The translations under genes were made by a program, and so were the position numbers. DNA of 64,000 nucleotides. It comes from Blautia_A ammoniilytica (GTDB taxonomy: Bacteria > Bacillota > Clostridia > Lachnospirales > Lachnospiraceae). Below are positions 52,214 to 63,495 of the stretch, piece by piece. The notes below the pieces were generated by a model that saw only the letters and a program-made list of their open reading frames with translations, was not told where the DNA came from and did not search any database. The stretch is taken from the NCBI RefSeq assembly GCF_025566965.1, contig NZ_JAOQJL010000005.1, positions 82,458 to 146,457 on the forward strand, read 5' to 3'. The stretch's first letter is position 1. Each line of letters opens with the position of its first letter.

Positions 52214-53389
52214 ATGAAAATGAAAAGAAAAAGATTCAGTTACCAGTATTTCTTCCACATCATGGGGATTCTTTTTGCAATCCTGCTTCTGATCTTTATG
52301 ATATTCAGCCTGGTAAAGCCAGACCGTAGTTTTTCTGAAAAAGAAAACCGGGTGCTTTCTTCCAGACCCGGCTTTGACTTGTCCCAGATTGCCTCCGGCA
52401 ATTATGAGACCCAATATGAAACCTATGTAAATGACCAGTTTCCTCTCCGTGATCTGTGGGTCACTATAAAGGCAGCCACAGACCGTGTACTTGGTAAAAC
52501 AGATGGAAACGGTGTTTATCTTGGCAAAAGCGGCTACCTGATGGAGGATTTTACACCACCTTCCAAGGAACAGCTTGACCGTACTCTTAATGCTATGACA
52601 GCCTTTGCTTCTAACCATCCGGATCTGAAGCAATATGTGCTGATTGCTCCAAATGCTGTAAATATACTGAAAGACAAGCTTCCTGCTTCTGCCCCGGTAA
52701 AGGATCAGAATCAATATCTGGATGCAGTAAGGGATGCAGTAACTGCTCAGGGCGTTACCTTTATTGATGTACGTGATACACTGACCAGCCATAAAGACGA
52801 TGGGATCTATTATCATACTGATCATCACTGGACCACCCAGGGTGCCTATTTTGCATTCCTACAGGCAGCCGGTGCCATGGATCTTGATTCCTCTTCCATT
52901 CCATATGATAAGCTTCCGGTAACTACCCATTTCCAAGGTACCTTATCTGCCAAAAGCGGTTTTCGCTCCAATGAAACGGATGAAATTGATGTGTTCCTTC
53001 CAAGAAATGAAGATACACCTGCTTCTGTAGTAAATTATGTATCTCAGCAAAAAAAATCAGCCAGTTTTTATTCCACAGAGCAGCTGGATACCAGGGATAA
53101 ATATGCCATGTTCTTTGGAGGCAATTTCCCGCAGATCAAGATTTCCACTGCCACAGAAAGTGAGCGTACACTTCTTGTATTAAAAGATTCCTACGCAAAC
53201 TGCTTTGTTCCGTTCTTAGCACCTTATTACCGGACCATCATCATGATAGATCCAAGATACTATTACGGTGATCTTGAAGAATTAATGGAAGTAGAAAATA
53301 TCCAGGAAGTTTTATATCTTTATAATGCAAATACTTTTTTCAGTGATACTTCATTGGAACTTGCCTTAACACCACAACAGGGAGCTTAA
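52214..53389 (+). CDS. DHHW family protein (AlgX/AlgJ-like)
   Basis: 391-aa membrane-anchored protein: N-terminal helix (15-38), then an AlgX/AlgJ-like SGNH fold with YYHTDHHWTTQGAY (Asp-His pair) near 200 and LVLKDSYANCFVPFL (Ser) near 323. AlgX/AlgJ/PatB-type proteins catalyse the final O-acetyl transfer to polysaccharide. The target polymer (teichoic acid, capsule or peptidoglycan) is not identified. The stop lies inside the operon terminator. Confidence 0.93.
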   Translation: MKMKRKRFSYQYFFHIMGILFAILLLIFMIFSLVKPDRSFSEKENRVLSSRPGFDLSQIASGNYETQYETYVNDQFPLRDLWVTIKAATDRVLGKTDGNGVYLGKSGYLMEDFTPPSKEQLDRTLNAMTAFASNHPDLKQYVLIAPNAVNILKDKLPASAPVKDQNQYLDAVRDAVTAQGVTFIDVRDTLTSHKDDGIYYHTDHHWTTQGAYFAFLQAAGAMDLDSSSIPYDKLPVTTHFQGTLSAKSGFRSNETDEIDVFLPRNEDTPASVVNYVSQQKKSASFYSTEQLDTRDKYAMFFGGNFPQIKISTATESERTLLVLKDSYANCFVPFLAPYYRTIIMIDPRYYYGDLEELMEVENIQEVLYLYNANTFFSDTSLELALTPQQGA

Positions 53390-53404
53390 CGCTCCCTGTT
53401 TTTT
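53376..53404 (+). terminator. Terminator of the O-acylation operon
   Basis: AACAGGGAGC/GCTCCCTGTT with TTTTTT after it; the DHHW stop codon lies in the loop. Confidence 0.93.
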
Positions 53405-54141
53405 CAGCTGATCGTCTGGAACAGCTTTTCCATATCTGTTTTCATCAATGTATATGTGGCCTTTCCTTTTCCTGTATATTCCGGTGAAATATTAGAATGA
53501 ATATAACAGGTATCCATGCCAACCTTCTGTGCACCTTTTATGTCGCAAATCTCGTCATTTCCGATCATAATACTTTCTTCCGGCTTTAAATCATATTTCT
53601 GCAGGAGAAGCCTGAAAAACTCCGGATCTGGTTTCATAACGGAATAATCGGAAGAGATCAGAATCCCTTTAAAATATTTTTCCAGTTCCAGAAAAGCCAG
53701 TTCATAAGCGGTGAATATCCTCTGTGCATTGGAAAGAAGGTACAGATTTCCTCCCTGCCGGGTTAATCTGTCCAAAAGCTTTGGAACCCCCGGATACAGG
53801 CGGATATATTCAGTAGAAAGTACACGGAACATCTGTCCTGCATGAACAGCCAGTTCCTCTGATGGCTGTGCCCCTTTTTCTTTAAACAAATCTGCAAATA
53901 CCAGCTGGATCTGTATTTCCGGGCAGGCCTCATGGCCGTCATTTCTCATCGCTTCCCCCTGTTCTCTGTATTTTTCCACCAATGCACCGTAAGTTTTCCA
54001 CATTTCTTCCCAAGACCTGTACACAGCGCCATAATAGCCGTAAAACAGACGCATCTTTTCCCAAAGTTCCTGGTTATCCTCTTCTGTATGGATATCTACC
54101 AAAGTGCCATATAAATCAAAAATATAATTCTTATATCTCAT
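53404..54141 (-). CDS. HAD superfamily phosphatase (subfamily IA, YjjG-like)
   Basis: 245-aa HAD hydrolase: FDLYGTLVD (motif I; nucleophile Asp), LLSNAQRIF (motif II), KPDPEFFRLL (motif III Lys) and IGNDEICDIKG (motif IV). A helical cap lies at about 20-90. Substrate is unknown; YjjG/pyrimidine nucleotidase-like. It lies 19 bp after metY on the same strand and converges on the DHHW gene. Confidence 0.9.
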   Translation of the reverse strand: MRYKNYIFDLYGTLVDIHTEEDNQELWEKMRLFYGYYGAVYRSWEEMWKTYGALVEKYREQGEAMRNDGHEACPEIQIQLVFADLFKEKGAQPSEELAVHAGQMFRVLSTEYIRLYPGVPKLLDRLTRQGGNLYLLSNAQRIFTAYELAFLELEKYFKGILISSDYSVMKPDPEFFRLLLQKYDLKPEESIMIGNDEICDIKGAQKVGMDTCYIHSNISPEYTGKGKATYTLMKTDMEKLFQTIS

Positions 54142-54160
54142 GCTTTATATCTCAGCTTCT

Positions 54161-55465
54161 TTATTTAACTGCCTCAAATGCTGCATCCAAAGCTGCAATC
54201 AGATCCTCTACACGCTCAATACCGATGGAAAGGCGGATAGTATTAGGCTTAATGCCCTGATCAAGAAGCTCTTCCTCTGTGCACTGGCTGTGAGTAGTAG
54301 TGGCAGGATGAATCACAAGAGATTTTACATCTGCTACATTTGCCAGCAATGAGAAGATTGCCAGGTTGTCAATAAATTTCTGGGCAGTCTTAGCATCTCC
54401 CTTGATCTCAAAGGTAAAGATGGATCCGCCGCCATTAGGAAGATATTTCTTGTATAACTGGTGGCTTGGCTCTGTAGGCAGTGAAGGATGATGCACAGCC
54501 TCTACCTGGGGATGTTTAGACAAATAATCAACGATCTTTAAAGCATTGCTTACATGTCTTTCCACACGAAGGGATAGGGTTTCCAGTCCCTGAAGGAACA
54601 TAAACGCATGGAACGGTGAAATCGTAGCACCTGTATCACGAAGGATAACCGCACGAATATAGGTAACAAAAGCTGCCGGACCTGCTGCATCAGTAAAGGA
54701 TACACCATGATAGCTTGGATTGGGCTCAGAGATCCATGGATACTTGCCAGCTGCTTTCCAGTCGAAGGAGCCTCCGTCAATGATCACGCCACCAATGGCT
54801 GTACCATGGCCGCCGATAAATTTGGTTGCTGAATGGACCACAATATCTGCGCCGTATTCCAGCGGACGTACCAGATAAGGCGTTGCAAAAGTGGAATCCA
54901 CTACCAGCGGAAGATTGTGCTTATGTGCTATCTTTGCCAGTGTCTCAAGATCCACCAGGTTAGAATTCGGATTACCCAGTGTCTCAACAAAGATGGCCTT
55001 TGTATTTTCCTGGATTGCAGCCTCAAATGAGCCGTCTTCCTCAGGATCTACAAATGTAGCTGTAATGCCGTTTGTCTGCGGTAATGTATGTGCAAGAAGA
55101 TTATAGGTTCCACCGTAAATAGTCTTGGAAGCTACAATATGCTCACCAGTCTTAGCAAGCGCCTGGAAGGTATAATTAATGGCTGCTGCGCCGGAAGCGA
55201 CTGCCAATGCTGCCACACCGCCTTCCAGGGAAGCGATTCTCTGCTCAAATACATCTTCTGTTGGATTGGTAAGTCTTCCATAAATATTTCCCGCATCTTT
55301 AAGGCTGAACCTGTCTGCTGCATGCTGGGAATTGTGGAACACATAAGAAGTGGAAGCATAGATCGGTACTGCTCTTGCATCTGTTACAGGGTCTGCCTGC
55401 TCCTGTCCAATATGTAACTGTCTGGTTTCAAATCCCCAATTCTTTGAATCTTTGATGTCTGCCAT
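54161..55465 (-). CDS. metY: O-acetylhomoserine sulfhydrylase (MetY)
   Basis: 434-aa PLP enzyme of the Cys/Met metabolism family: makes homocysteine from O-acetylhomoserine and sulfide. The Schiff-base Lys is in VVHSATKFIGGHGTAIGG; the N-terminal part RQLHIGQEQADPVTDARAVP is typical of MetY. CGGAGG lies before the ATG. Upstream (55466-55651) is AT-rich with no riboswitch recognised. It may use sulfide from the sulfur genes next door. Confidence 0.94.
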   Translation of the reverse strand: MADIKDSKNWGFETRQLHIGQEQADPVTDARAVPIYASTSYVFHNSQHAADRFSLKDAGNIYGRLTNPTEDVFEQRIASLEGGVAALAVASGAAAINYTFQALAKTGEHIVASKTIYGGTYNLLAHTLPQTNGITATFVDPEEDGSFEAAIQENTKAIFVETLGNPNSNLVDLETLAKIAHKHNLPLVVDSTFATPYLVRPLEYGADIVVHSATKFIGGHGTAIGGVIIDGGSFDWKAAGKYPWISEPNPSYHGVSFTDAAGPAAFVTYIRAVILRDTGATISPFHAFMFLQGLETLSLRVERHVSNALKIVDYLSKHPQVEAVHHPSLPTEPSHQLYKKYLPNGGGSIFTFEIKGDAKTAQKFIDNLAIFSLLANVADVKSLVIHPATTTHSQCTEEELLDQGIKPNTIRLSIGIERVEDLIAALDAAFEAVK

Positions 55466-55651
55466 TTTGTATTTCCTCCGATTTATCTTTCTTATTCTTT
55501 TCGCAGAAAGCTTTCAGCCTTGTTCTCTGCTTCATTGATAACATACTAACACTGTAGGAAACATCTGTCTAATACACAAAAAAAATATCCTGTTATAGTT
55601 TGTTTCTATATCAAATGCAATTTCATAATGTTCTTTAAATTATCAGAAAAA

Positions 55652-56473
55652 TCAGAGTGTTTCGTTCATACTTCCCATCCGGTATCCTTGCAGATCCATA
55701 GTCACATAAGTAAAACCATATTCTTTCAGCTTTGCAACGATCTGTTCCCTGTTTTCCAGAAGCTTTTGGAATTCCTCAGGCATGACCTCAATACGGGCCA
55801 TCTTACCATGGATACGTACCCGCAACTGATGAAATCCAAGATCCAGAAGAAGCTGCTCTGCCTGATCTACCATTCCCAATTTTTCCTTAGAAATAGTCTC
55901 TCCATATACAAATCTGGAAGAAAGGCAGGCAAAGGACTGTTTTTCCCAGGTAGGTAATCCCATTTCCCTGGATAGGGCACGAATATCTGCTTTATAAAGA
56001 TTGCAATGTCTTAGCGGACTTTTTACTCCCAACTCTGCCACTGCCTGAAGTCCAGGACGATAATCCCCATTATCATCCATATTTGACCCTTCCGCCACTG
56101 CAGCAAATCCTTCTTCTTTTGCAATCTTTCCTATTTTCTGGAAAAGTTCCTTTTTGCAAAGATAGCATCTGTTCTTTGGATTTTGACAGAAGCCCTCAAT
56201 CTCCAGCTCTTCAGATTCAACGATCCTGTGGCAGATTCCTTCCTTTTCGCAAAAGGCTTTTGCCTCATCCAGTTCTCTTTTGGGAAATGAACAGGACATT
56301 GCAGTTACAGCCATGCACTGGTCTCCTAATACATCATGCACTATTTTAAGTAAAAAGGTAGAATCTACCCCACTGGAAAAAGCTACTACAACACTTCCCA
56401 GTTCTTTGATATAGTCCTTTAATTGGTGAAGTTTATCTCTTAGCTCCTTGGTTACGATCATTTCTTCACTCAT
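55652..56473 (-). CDS. larE: ATP-dependent sacrificial sulfur transferase LarE
   Basis: 273-aa PP-loop enzyme: AFSSGVDST (33-39) adenylates the substrate, and Cys residues in RCYLCKKELF and FACLSSRF are placed like the sulfur-donating or cluster cysteines of LarE. LarE puts sulfur into the nickel-pincer cofactor of lactate racemase-type enzymes. No larB, larC or larA is in the window. AGAGGG lies 7 nt before the ATG; it overlaps the TtcA-like gene by eight bases. Confidence 0.9.
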   Translation of the reverse strand: MSEEMIVTKELRDKLHQLKDYIKELGSVVVAFSSGVDSTFLLKIVHDVLGDQCMAVTAMSCSFPKRELDEAKAFCEKEGICHRIVESEELEIEGFCQNPKNRCYLCKKELFQKIGKIAKEEGFAAVAEGSNMDDNGDYRPGLQAVAELGVKSPLRHCNLYKADIRALSREMGLPTWEKQSFACLSSRFVYGETISKEKLGMVDQAEQLLLDLGFHQLRVRIHGKMARIEVMPEEFQKLLENREQIVAKLKEYGFTYVTMDLQGYRMGSMNETL

Positions 56474-57647
56474 TTTTCATCCCTCTTTTGTCATAGTCAT
56501 CAAGGAAATTATAGGTCATGTCATCTTTATGATATCCGATCACTGTACGCAGATTAATATTCCGCACACTGTTAAAAATATTGGTATCGATCACATCACT
56601 GGTCTTCCTGAATTGTGCGATCAGTTCTTTCATCTCATCTCTCTTTGAACCTCTGCCGCCTCCACAGCTTACACAGTTCTCTGTAAATCTGCAGGCGCAC
56701 TGGATAAAATGCAGGCCATTGTAATCTCTCCAGGATTTGATCGCGTCCTCATGTACCAGATACAAAGGACGGATCAGTTCCATCCCTTCAAAGTGCTGGC
56801 TATGCAGCTTTGGCATCATTGTTTCTACCTTACCGCTATACAGCATTCCCATCAGGATCGTCTCAATCACATCATCAAAATGATGTCCCAGTGCAATTTT
56901 ATTGCATCCAAGTTCTTTCGCCTTTGCATACAGATATCCTCTTCGCATACGTGCACAAAGATAACATGGATTCCTGTCGATCCCTGCTACTGTATCAAAA
57001 ATATTTGTTTCAAATACAGTCAAAGGAATCCCCAGAAGCTTTGCATTATCCTGGATAATATTCCAGTTGTCCTCATTGTATCCCGGATTCATGATGAGAA
57101 ATACCGGCTCAAAATGGATTTTGCCATGCTTTTGTACTTCCTGGATCAGCTTGGCAAGAAGCATGGAATCCTTTCCTCCTGAAATGCAGACAGCTACCTT
57201 GTCCCCTTCCTGGATCAGCTGATATTCATTTAAAGCTTTGGTAAAAGGACGCCATATGGTCTTTCTGTATTTCTTTATAATGCTTCTCTCAATATCTGCT
57301 GTTTTCTGCTTCTTTTCTTCCTCTGAATCTTTTTGCATAAACCTTGATAAAGTCAGCTTCAGGTAGGCTCTGTATCCACCAGTTACATTTACTGCCTGAT
57401 ATCCCTGCTCTTCCAGAAGATGTACATATTCCTGGCTGTGCTCCCCTGTATGGCAGATCAGATAGTATATCTTTTCTTTATCAAGTTCCCCAAGTCTGTC
57501 TTCAAATTCTTCCATTGGAATATTCACAGCACCAGGGAATGTACCTCGGCTGTACTGATCCTGTGGACGGATGTCAATAATCTCTCCTGACTGGATTTCC
57601 TTTTGCTCCAGTTCTTCAATTCCGATTGTTTTCACCTTTGCTTCCAT
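56466..57647 (-). CDS. Rhodanese-TtcA (PP-loop) fusion protein
   Basis: 393-aa fusion. Residues 1-110 are a rhodanese domain (DIRPQDQYSRGTFPGAVNIP; persulfide Cys in YYLICHTGEHSQ). The rest is a TtcA-type tRNA thiolase: SGGKDSMLLAKL PP-loop, CYLCARMRRG CxxC, and a C-terminal Cys set in FIQCACRFTENCVSC. Likely role is 2-thiolation of tRNA cytidine, with the rhodanese domain feeding sulfur. The exact target is not certain. The start is uncertain: I use the ATG at 57645-57647; a GTG five codons in (57633-57635) and the TTG at 57686 are alternatives. Confidence 0.87.
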   Translation of the reverse strand: MEAKVKTIGIEELEQKEIQSGEIIDIRPQDQYSRGTFPGAVNIPMEEFEDRLGELDKEKIYYLICHTGEHSQEYVHLLEEQGYQAVNVTGGYRAYLKLTLSRFMQKDSEEEKKQKTADIERSIIKKYRKTIWRPFTKALNEYQLIQEGDKVAVCISGGKDSMLLAKLIQEVQKHGKIHFEPVFLIMNPGYNEDNWNIIQDNAKLLGIPLTVFETNIFDTVAGIDRNPCYLCARMRRGYLYAKAKELGCNKIALGHHFDDVIETILMGMLYSGKVETMMPKLHSQHFEGMELIRPLYLVHEDAIKSWRDYNGLHFIQCACRFTENCVSCGGGRGSKRDEMKELIAQFRKTSDVIDTNIFNSVRNINLRTVIGYHKDDMTYNFLDDYDKRGMKNE

Positions 57648-57699
57648 CTCTTTCTTATAGATTCTTTGTAACCGTTCAATGCCCAAACAGCTGCACCAA

Positions 57700-57885
57700 T
57701 TATTTTCTTTTTACAATGTGTATCTCCGGTATTGCCACATTCTCATAGGTAATAGATTCTTCATGCTTTTCTTTGTCCGTATCGTCATTATGATCCACTT
57801 CCCCTGTGTGTATTTCTGGAACAGCCAGATTTTCACTTGTCACCTTATATTCAGCCCTTTTCCCTTTTTTCTTCCTTCCCAGCAT
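57700..57885 (-). CDS. Small basic protein with two ENxAxPEIH repeats (61 aa)
   Basis: 61 residues: MLGRKKKGKRAEYK, then two copies of an ENLAVPEIH/ENVAIPEIH motif separated by an acidic stretch (HNDDTDKEKHEES). Start at the ATG at 57883-57885, AAGGAG 7 nt upstream. It follows gltS directly, so is likely co-transcribed. I recognise no family; the repeated motif suggests a linear binding peptide. Confidence 0.65.
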   Translation of the reverse strand: MLGRKKKGKRAEYKVTSENLAVPEIHTGEVDHNDDTDKEKHEESITYENVAIPEIHIVKRK

Positions 57886-57902
57886 CTCTCTTCTCCTTGC
57901 CA

Positions 57903-59090
57903 TTATAATATATTAATAAACAAAGTTAATACCAAACTATTAATAAAATCTGCAAACAAACTGCCTACCAGCGGAACAAGCAGATATGCTTTTACTGATG
58001 GAGCATATTTTTCGCAGAGTACCTGCATATTTGCCATTGCATTGGGCGTTGCTCCCATACCAAATCCGCACACGCCAGAGGACAGAACCGCCGCATCATA
58101 ATCCCTTCCCATAACATTAAATACCACAAAATAAGTAAACAGAAAGATCAGGATTGTCTGACCTGCCAGTAATACCAGCAGTGGAAGAGCCAAATCTGCC
58201 AGCTGCCATAGCTTCAAAGTGATCATGGCCATTCCAAGAAACATGGAAAGACTGATACCGCCAATATCATTGATCTCCCCCATGTAAATAGTAAATTTGC
58301 CGGAGTATTCTCCAATGTTACGGATAAATGCTGCCACGATCATTGCACCGATATAAATAGGGAAGGTCATTCCTGTTAAAGAAAGAAGTCTTGATACTAC
58401 CGTTCCGATCCCCATGGCAATGATCAGCTGGAAAACAGCTGCCGGGTACATGCTTGTATGCCGCGCATGTTTCTTTTCTTCCTCAACCAACAGGCTGTCA
58501 TCCTCTGTCACTACTGTATCCAACAGATTTTTCTTCTCAATCAGACGTTTTCCAACTGGTCCTCCCAGCATACTTCCGGCAATCAGCCCAAAGGTCGCAC
58601 CAGCTGTACAAAGAGTAGTTGCACCACTTATCCCAAAATCCTCAAGAACTGTTCCAAAGGCGCCGGCTGTACCATGTCCTCCCACCATTGGAATTGATCC
58701 TGTACACAAGCCCACAAGTGGATTGATCCTCAGAATTTTAGAAAGACCTACGGCCAGCAAATTCTGTGAAAAGATCAACACAATCACAAGTCCAAGAAAA
58801 ACGATCAATGCCTTTCCACCACTTTTCAATACTTTCAAATTTGCCTGAAATCCAACTGATGTAAAGAAAAATACCATACACACTTCTTTCAAGATGTCAT
58901 CAAACTGAAATTCCGCTACCCCTGTCACATAACAGACACAGGTAAATATGGCAAACAGCACACCACCAATCACTGGTGCAGGTATACAAAATCTTTCCAG
59001 CATATTGATCCTGCGTTTCAGGACCTTACCAAGCATTAAAACCAGCACAGCAGCTGCCATTGTCTGATACATATCTAATTCAATTTTCAT
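57903..59090 (-). CDS. GltS family sodium:glutamate symporter-like carrier
   Basis: 395-aa polytopic carrier with the two inverted GltS repeats (PVIGGVLFAIFTCVCY; STGSIPMVGGHGTAGAFG; GFGMGATPNAMANMQVLC). Both GGHG/GMGATP substrate-Na motifs are intact. GAGGAG lies upstream of the ATG. It lies 33 bp after the TAXI binding protein and no TRAP DctQ/DctM gene is near, which suggests that the two work together. Confidence 0.93.
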   Translation of the reverse strand: MKIELDMYQTMAAAVLVLMLGKVLKRRINMLERFCIPAPVIGGVLFAIFTCVCYVTGVAEFQFDDILKEVCMVFFFTSVGFQANLKVLKSGGKALIVFLGLVIVLIFSQNLLAVGLSKILRINPLVGLCTGSIPMVGGHGTAGAFGTVLEDFGISGATTLCTAGATFGLIAGSMLGGPVGKRLIEKKNLLDTVVTEDDSLLVEEEKKHARHTSMYPAAVFQLIIAMGIGTVVSRLLSLTGMTFPIYIGAMIVAAFIRNIGEYSGKFTIYMGEINDIGGISLSMFLGMAMITLKLWQLADLALPLLVLLAGQTILIFLFTYFVVFNVMGRDYDAAVLSSGVCGFGMGATPNAMANMQVLCEKYAPSVKAYLLVPLVGSLFADFINSLVLTLFINIL

Positions 59091-59123
59091 CGTTACTCCT
59101 CTTGTTATTTTTCTTTTCCGATT

Positions 59124-60071
59124 TTACACATTGATGCCACAAGATTTATAATAGCTGGCAGCCCCTTCATGGAAAGGGATTCCAATTCCCTGAACTGCTG
59201 CATTTTCATTCAAAGTAATATCTGCAGAAAGCGCATATTGGATTTCCTGTTTTTTCTCAAATAAAATTCTGGTGATCCATTCTACAGTTTCTGCATCCAG
59301 ATCATCACTGACCAAAAGCAGTGCACGCACCCCTACCGTCTGTACCTCGTCTTCCTGTCCGTTATATGTTCCGGCAGGTATAGTATATCTGGAATAAGCA
59401 GGATTTACAGTTATCATTTTGTCAATATTTTTTTCGTCCAGGCTTAGCAACCGGATATCACACTGTTTTGACAACTCACTGATTACAGTTGTCTCGGCTC
59501 CGGCTGTACAGAAAAATCCATCAATCTTTCCATCCCGAAGCTGCTGTGCTGCATCTGTATAATCAAGATGTACCTTTTCTCCTAAATTGTCCCAAATACC
59601 GTATATTGAAAGAATCTGTTTTGCACTCTCTTCTGTTCCGGATTCTTCTTCACCTACACTGACTTTTTTCCCAAGAAGATCATCAATTGTCTGAATCTCT
59701 GACTCATCACGTACAATAATCTGGCATGCTTCCATATAAAGTCCTGCCACAGCACTATACCCTTGATATTTCTTACCGTCTGTCCATGAGCCAGTTCCCT
59801 GGTATGCAGCCCTGGTCATATCTTCCTGGGCAATTGCCATCTGGATATACCCTTCAGATAACAAACGCAGGTTAGCAGCAGAACCGGCAGTTGTCTTTAC
59901 TTCAATTTGCTTCTCCTCCTGATCTGCTGTGAGAAGATCCCCAAAGGTATCTGCAAACGCATGGTACATACCGCCGATGCCAGCTGCACCAAATCGAATA
60001 TGACCTATCGAACCTATACATCCGGTTAAAAGCAGAACCATTGCTAAAAATAGTATTCCCTTTTTTTTCAT
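59124..60071 (-). CDS. TAXI family TRAP-type solute-binding lipoprotein
   Basis: 315-aa extracellular binding protein. Signal peptide with lipobox LLTGC (Cys18), then the TAXI signature IRFGAAGIGGMYHAFADTFG and a SAANLRLLSEGYIQMAIAQ segment. GGAGG is 7 nt before the ATG. TAXI proteins normally serve TRAP transporters for dicarboxylates or glutamate; here the only downstream carrier is GltS-type. Copy B of the dispersed repeat lies in its leader region. Confidence 0.92.
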   Translation of the reverse strand: MKKKGILFLAMVLLLTGCIGSIGHIRFGAAGIGGMYHAFADTFGDLLTADQEEKQIEVKTTAGSAANLRLLSEGYIQMAIAQEDMTRAAYQGTGSWTDGKKYQGYSAVAGLYMEACQIIVRDESEIQTIDDLLGKKVSVGEEESGTEESAKQILSIYGIWDNLGEKVHLDYTDAAQQLRDGKIDGFFCTAGAETTVISELSKQCDIRLLSLDEKNIDKMITVNPAYSRYTIPAGTYNGQEDEVQTVGVRALLLVSDDLDAETVEWITRILFEKKQEIQYALSADITLNENAAVQGIGIPFHEGAASYYKSCGINV

Positions 60072-60108
60072 CCTTCTTCCTCCTGCATATTCTTGGTAAT
60101 TTCATATT

Positions 60109-60286
60109 ATATCAGCTGGGAGATGACTCCCACCTCTATAGGTGGTGAGAAACAAGCTAGTATCAGTGGTGGGAGTCAATCCCCCAGCTGATATAGCCTC
60201 CGGCAGGATTGCAGAGGTGCGCAGTAGAAGTATGTCATGCAATTGCATGACGCGCACCTCGCAGCAAGAATGCCGAGGCATTCTTG
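60109..60286. repeat. Palindrome-rich dispersed repeat, copy B
   Basis: Bases 60170-60286 match copy A in inverse orientation with a single mismatch. An added ~60-bp block (60109-60169) contains CTCCCACC/GGTGGTGAG and ends ATATCAGCTGGG, the partner of CCCAGCTGATAT, so the outer arms close around the insert. It resembles MITE- or REP-like elements. Confidence 0.9.
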
Positions 60287-60350
60287 AATAACAAAGCGAG
60301 CAAGTCTACTTCAAGTTCCATGAGTTTCTCAATCCATCCCGCTATTACAT

Positions 60351-60379
60351 AAAAAAAAGTCCCTGATAATCAAGGACTT
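60351..60379 (-). terminator. Terminator of the rRNA-tRNA operon
   Basis: AAGTCC/GGACTT stem followed on the minus strand by eight T. It lies just after tRNA-Cys. Confidence 0.9.
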
Positions 60380-60387
60380 AATCAAAA

Positions 60388-60459
60388 AGGCGCAGACCGG
60401 ATTTGAACCGGTGAATCGAGGTGTTGCAGACCTATGCCTTACCACTTGGCTACTGCGCC
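60388..60459 (-). tRNA. tRNA-Cys (GCA)
   Basis: Cloverleaf on the minus strand: acceptor GGCGCAG/CTGCGCC, anticodon GCA in CTGCAAC, T-arm ACCGG-TTCAAAT-CCGGT. No CCA is encoded. Part of the rRNA operon. Confidence 0.95.
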
Positions 60460-60466
60460 ATATCAA

Positions 60467-60539
60467 CTCCCCCTGTTGGACTCGAACCAACGACACTGCG
60501 GTTAACAGCCGCATGCTCTACCGACTGAGCTAAGGAGGA
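60467..60539 (-). tRNA. tRNA-Asn (GTT)
   Basis: Minus strand: acceptor TCCTCCT/AGGGGGA, D-arm AGCTCAGTCGGTAGAGC, anticodon GTT in CTGTTAA, T-arm GTTGGTTCGAGTCCAAC. It lies 7 bp upstream of tRNA-Cys and follows 23S rRNA. Confidence 0.96.
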
Positions 60540-60617
60540 ATAACCTGAAAGTATTTTGTACCTTCAAAACCACATACATGCTGACATCCTTTGGAATCTT
60601 TAACCTGCTTTTTGGTC

Positions 60618-63495
<2,878 letters not shown>

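Noticed and set aside
52199..52828. 209-aa minus-strand open frame opposite the DHHW gene
   Set aside because: Shadow of a well-supported gene; no RBS and no motif.
55466..55651. SAM riboswitch or T-box upstream of metY
   Set aside because: No recognisable aptamer core, specifier loop or strong terminator; only an AT-rich gap.
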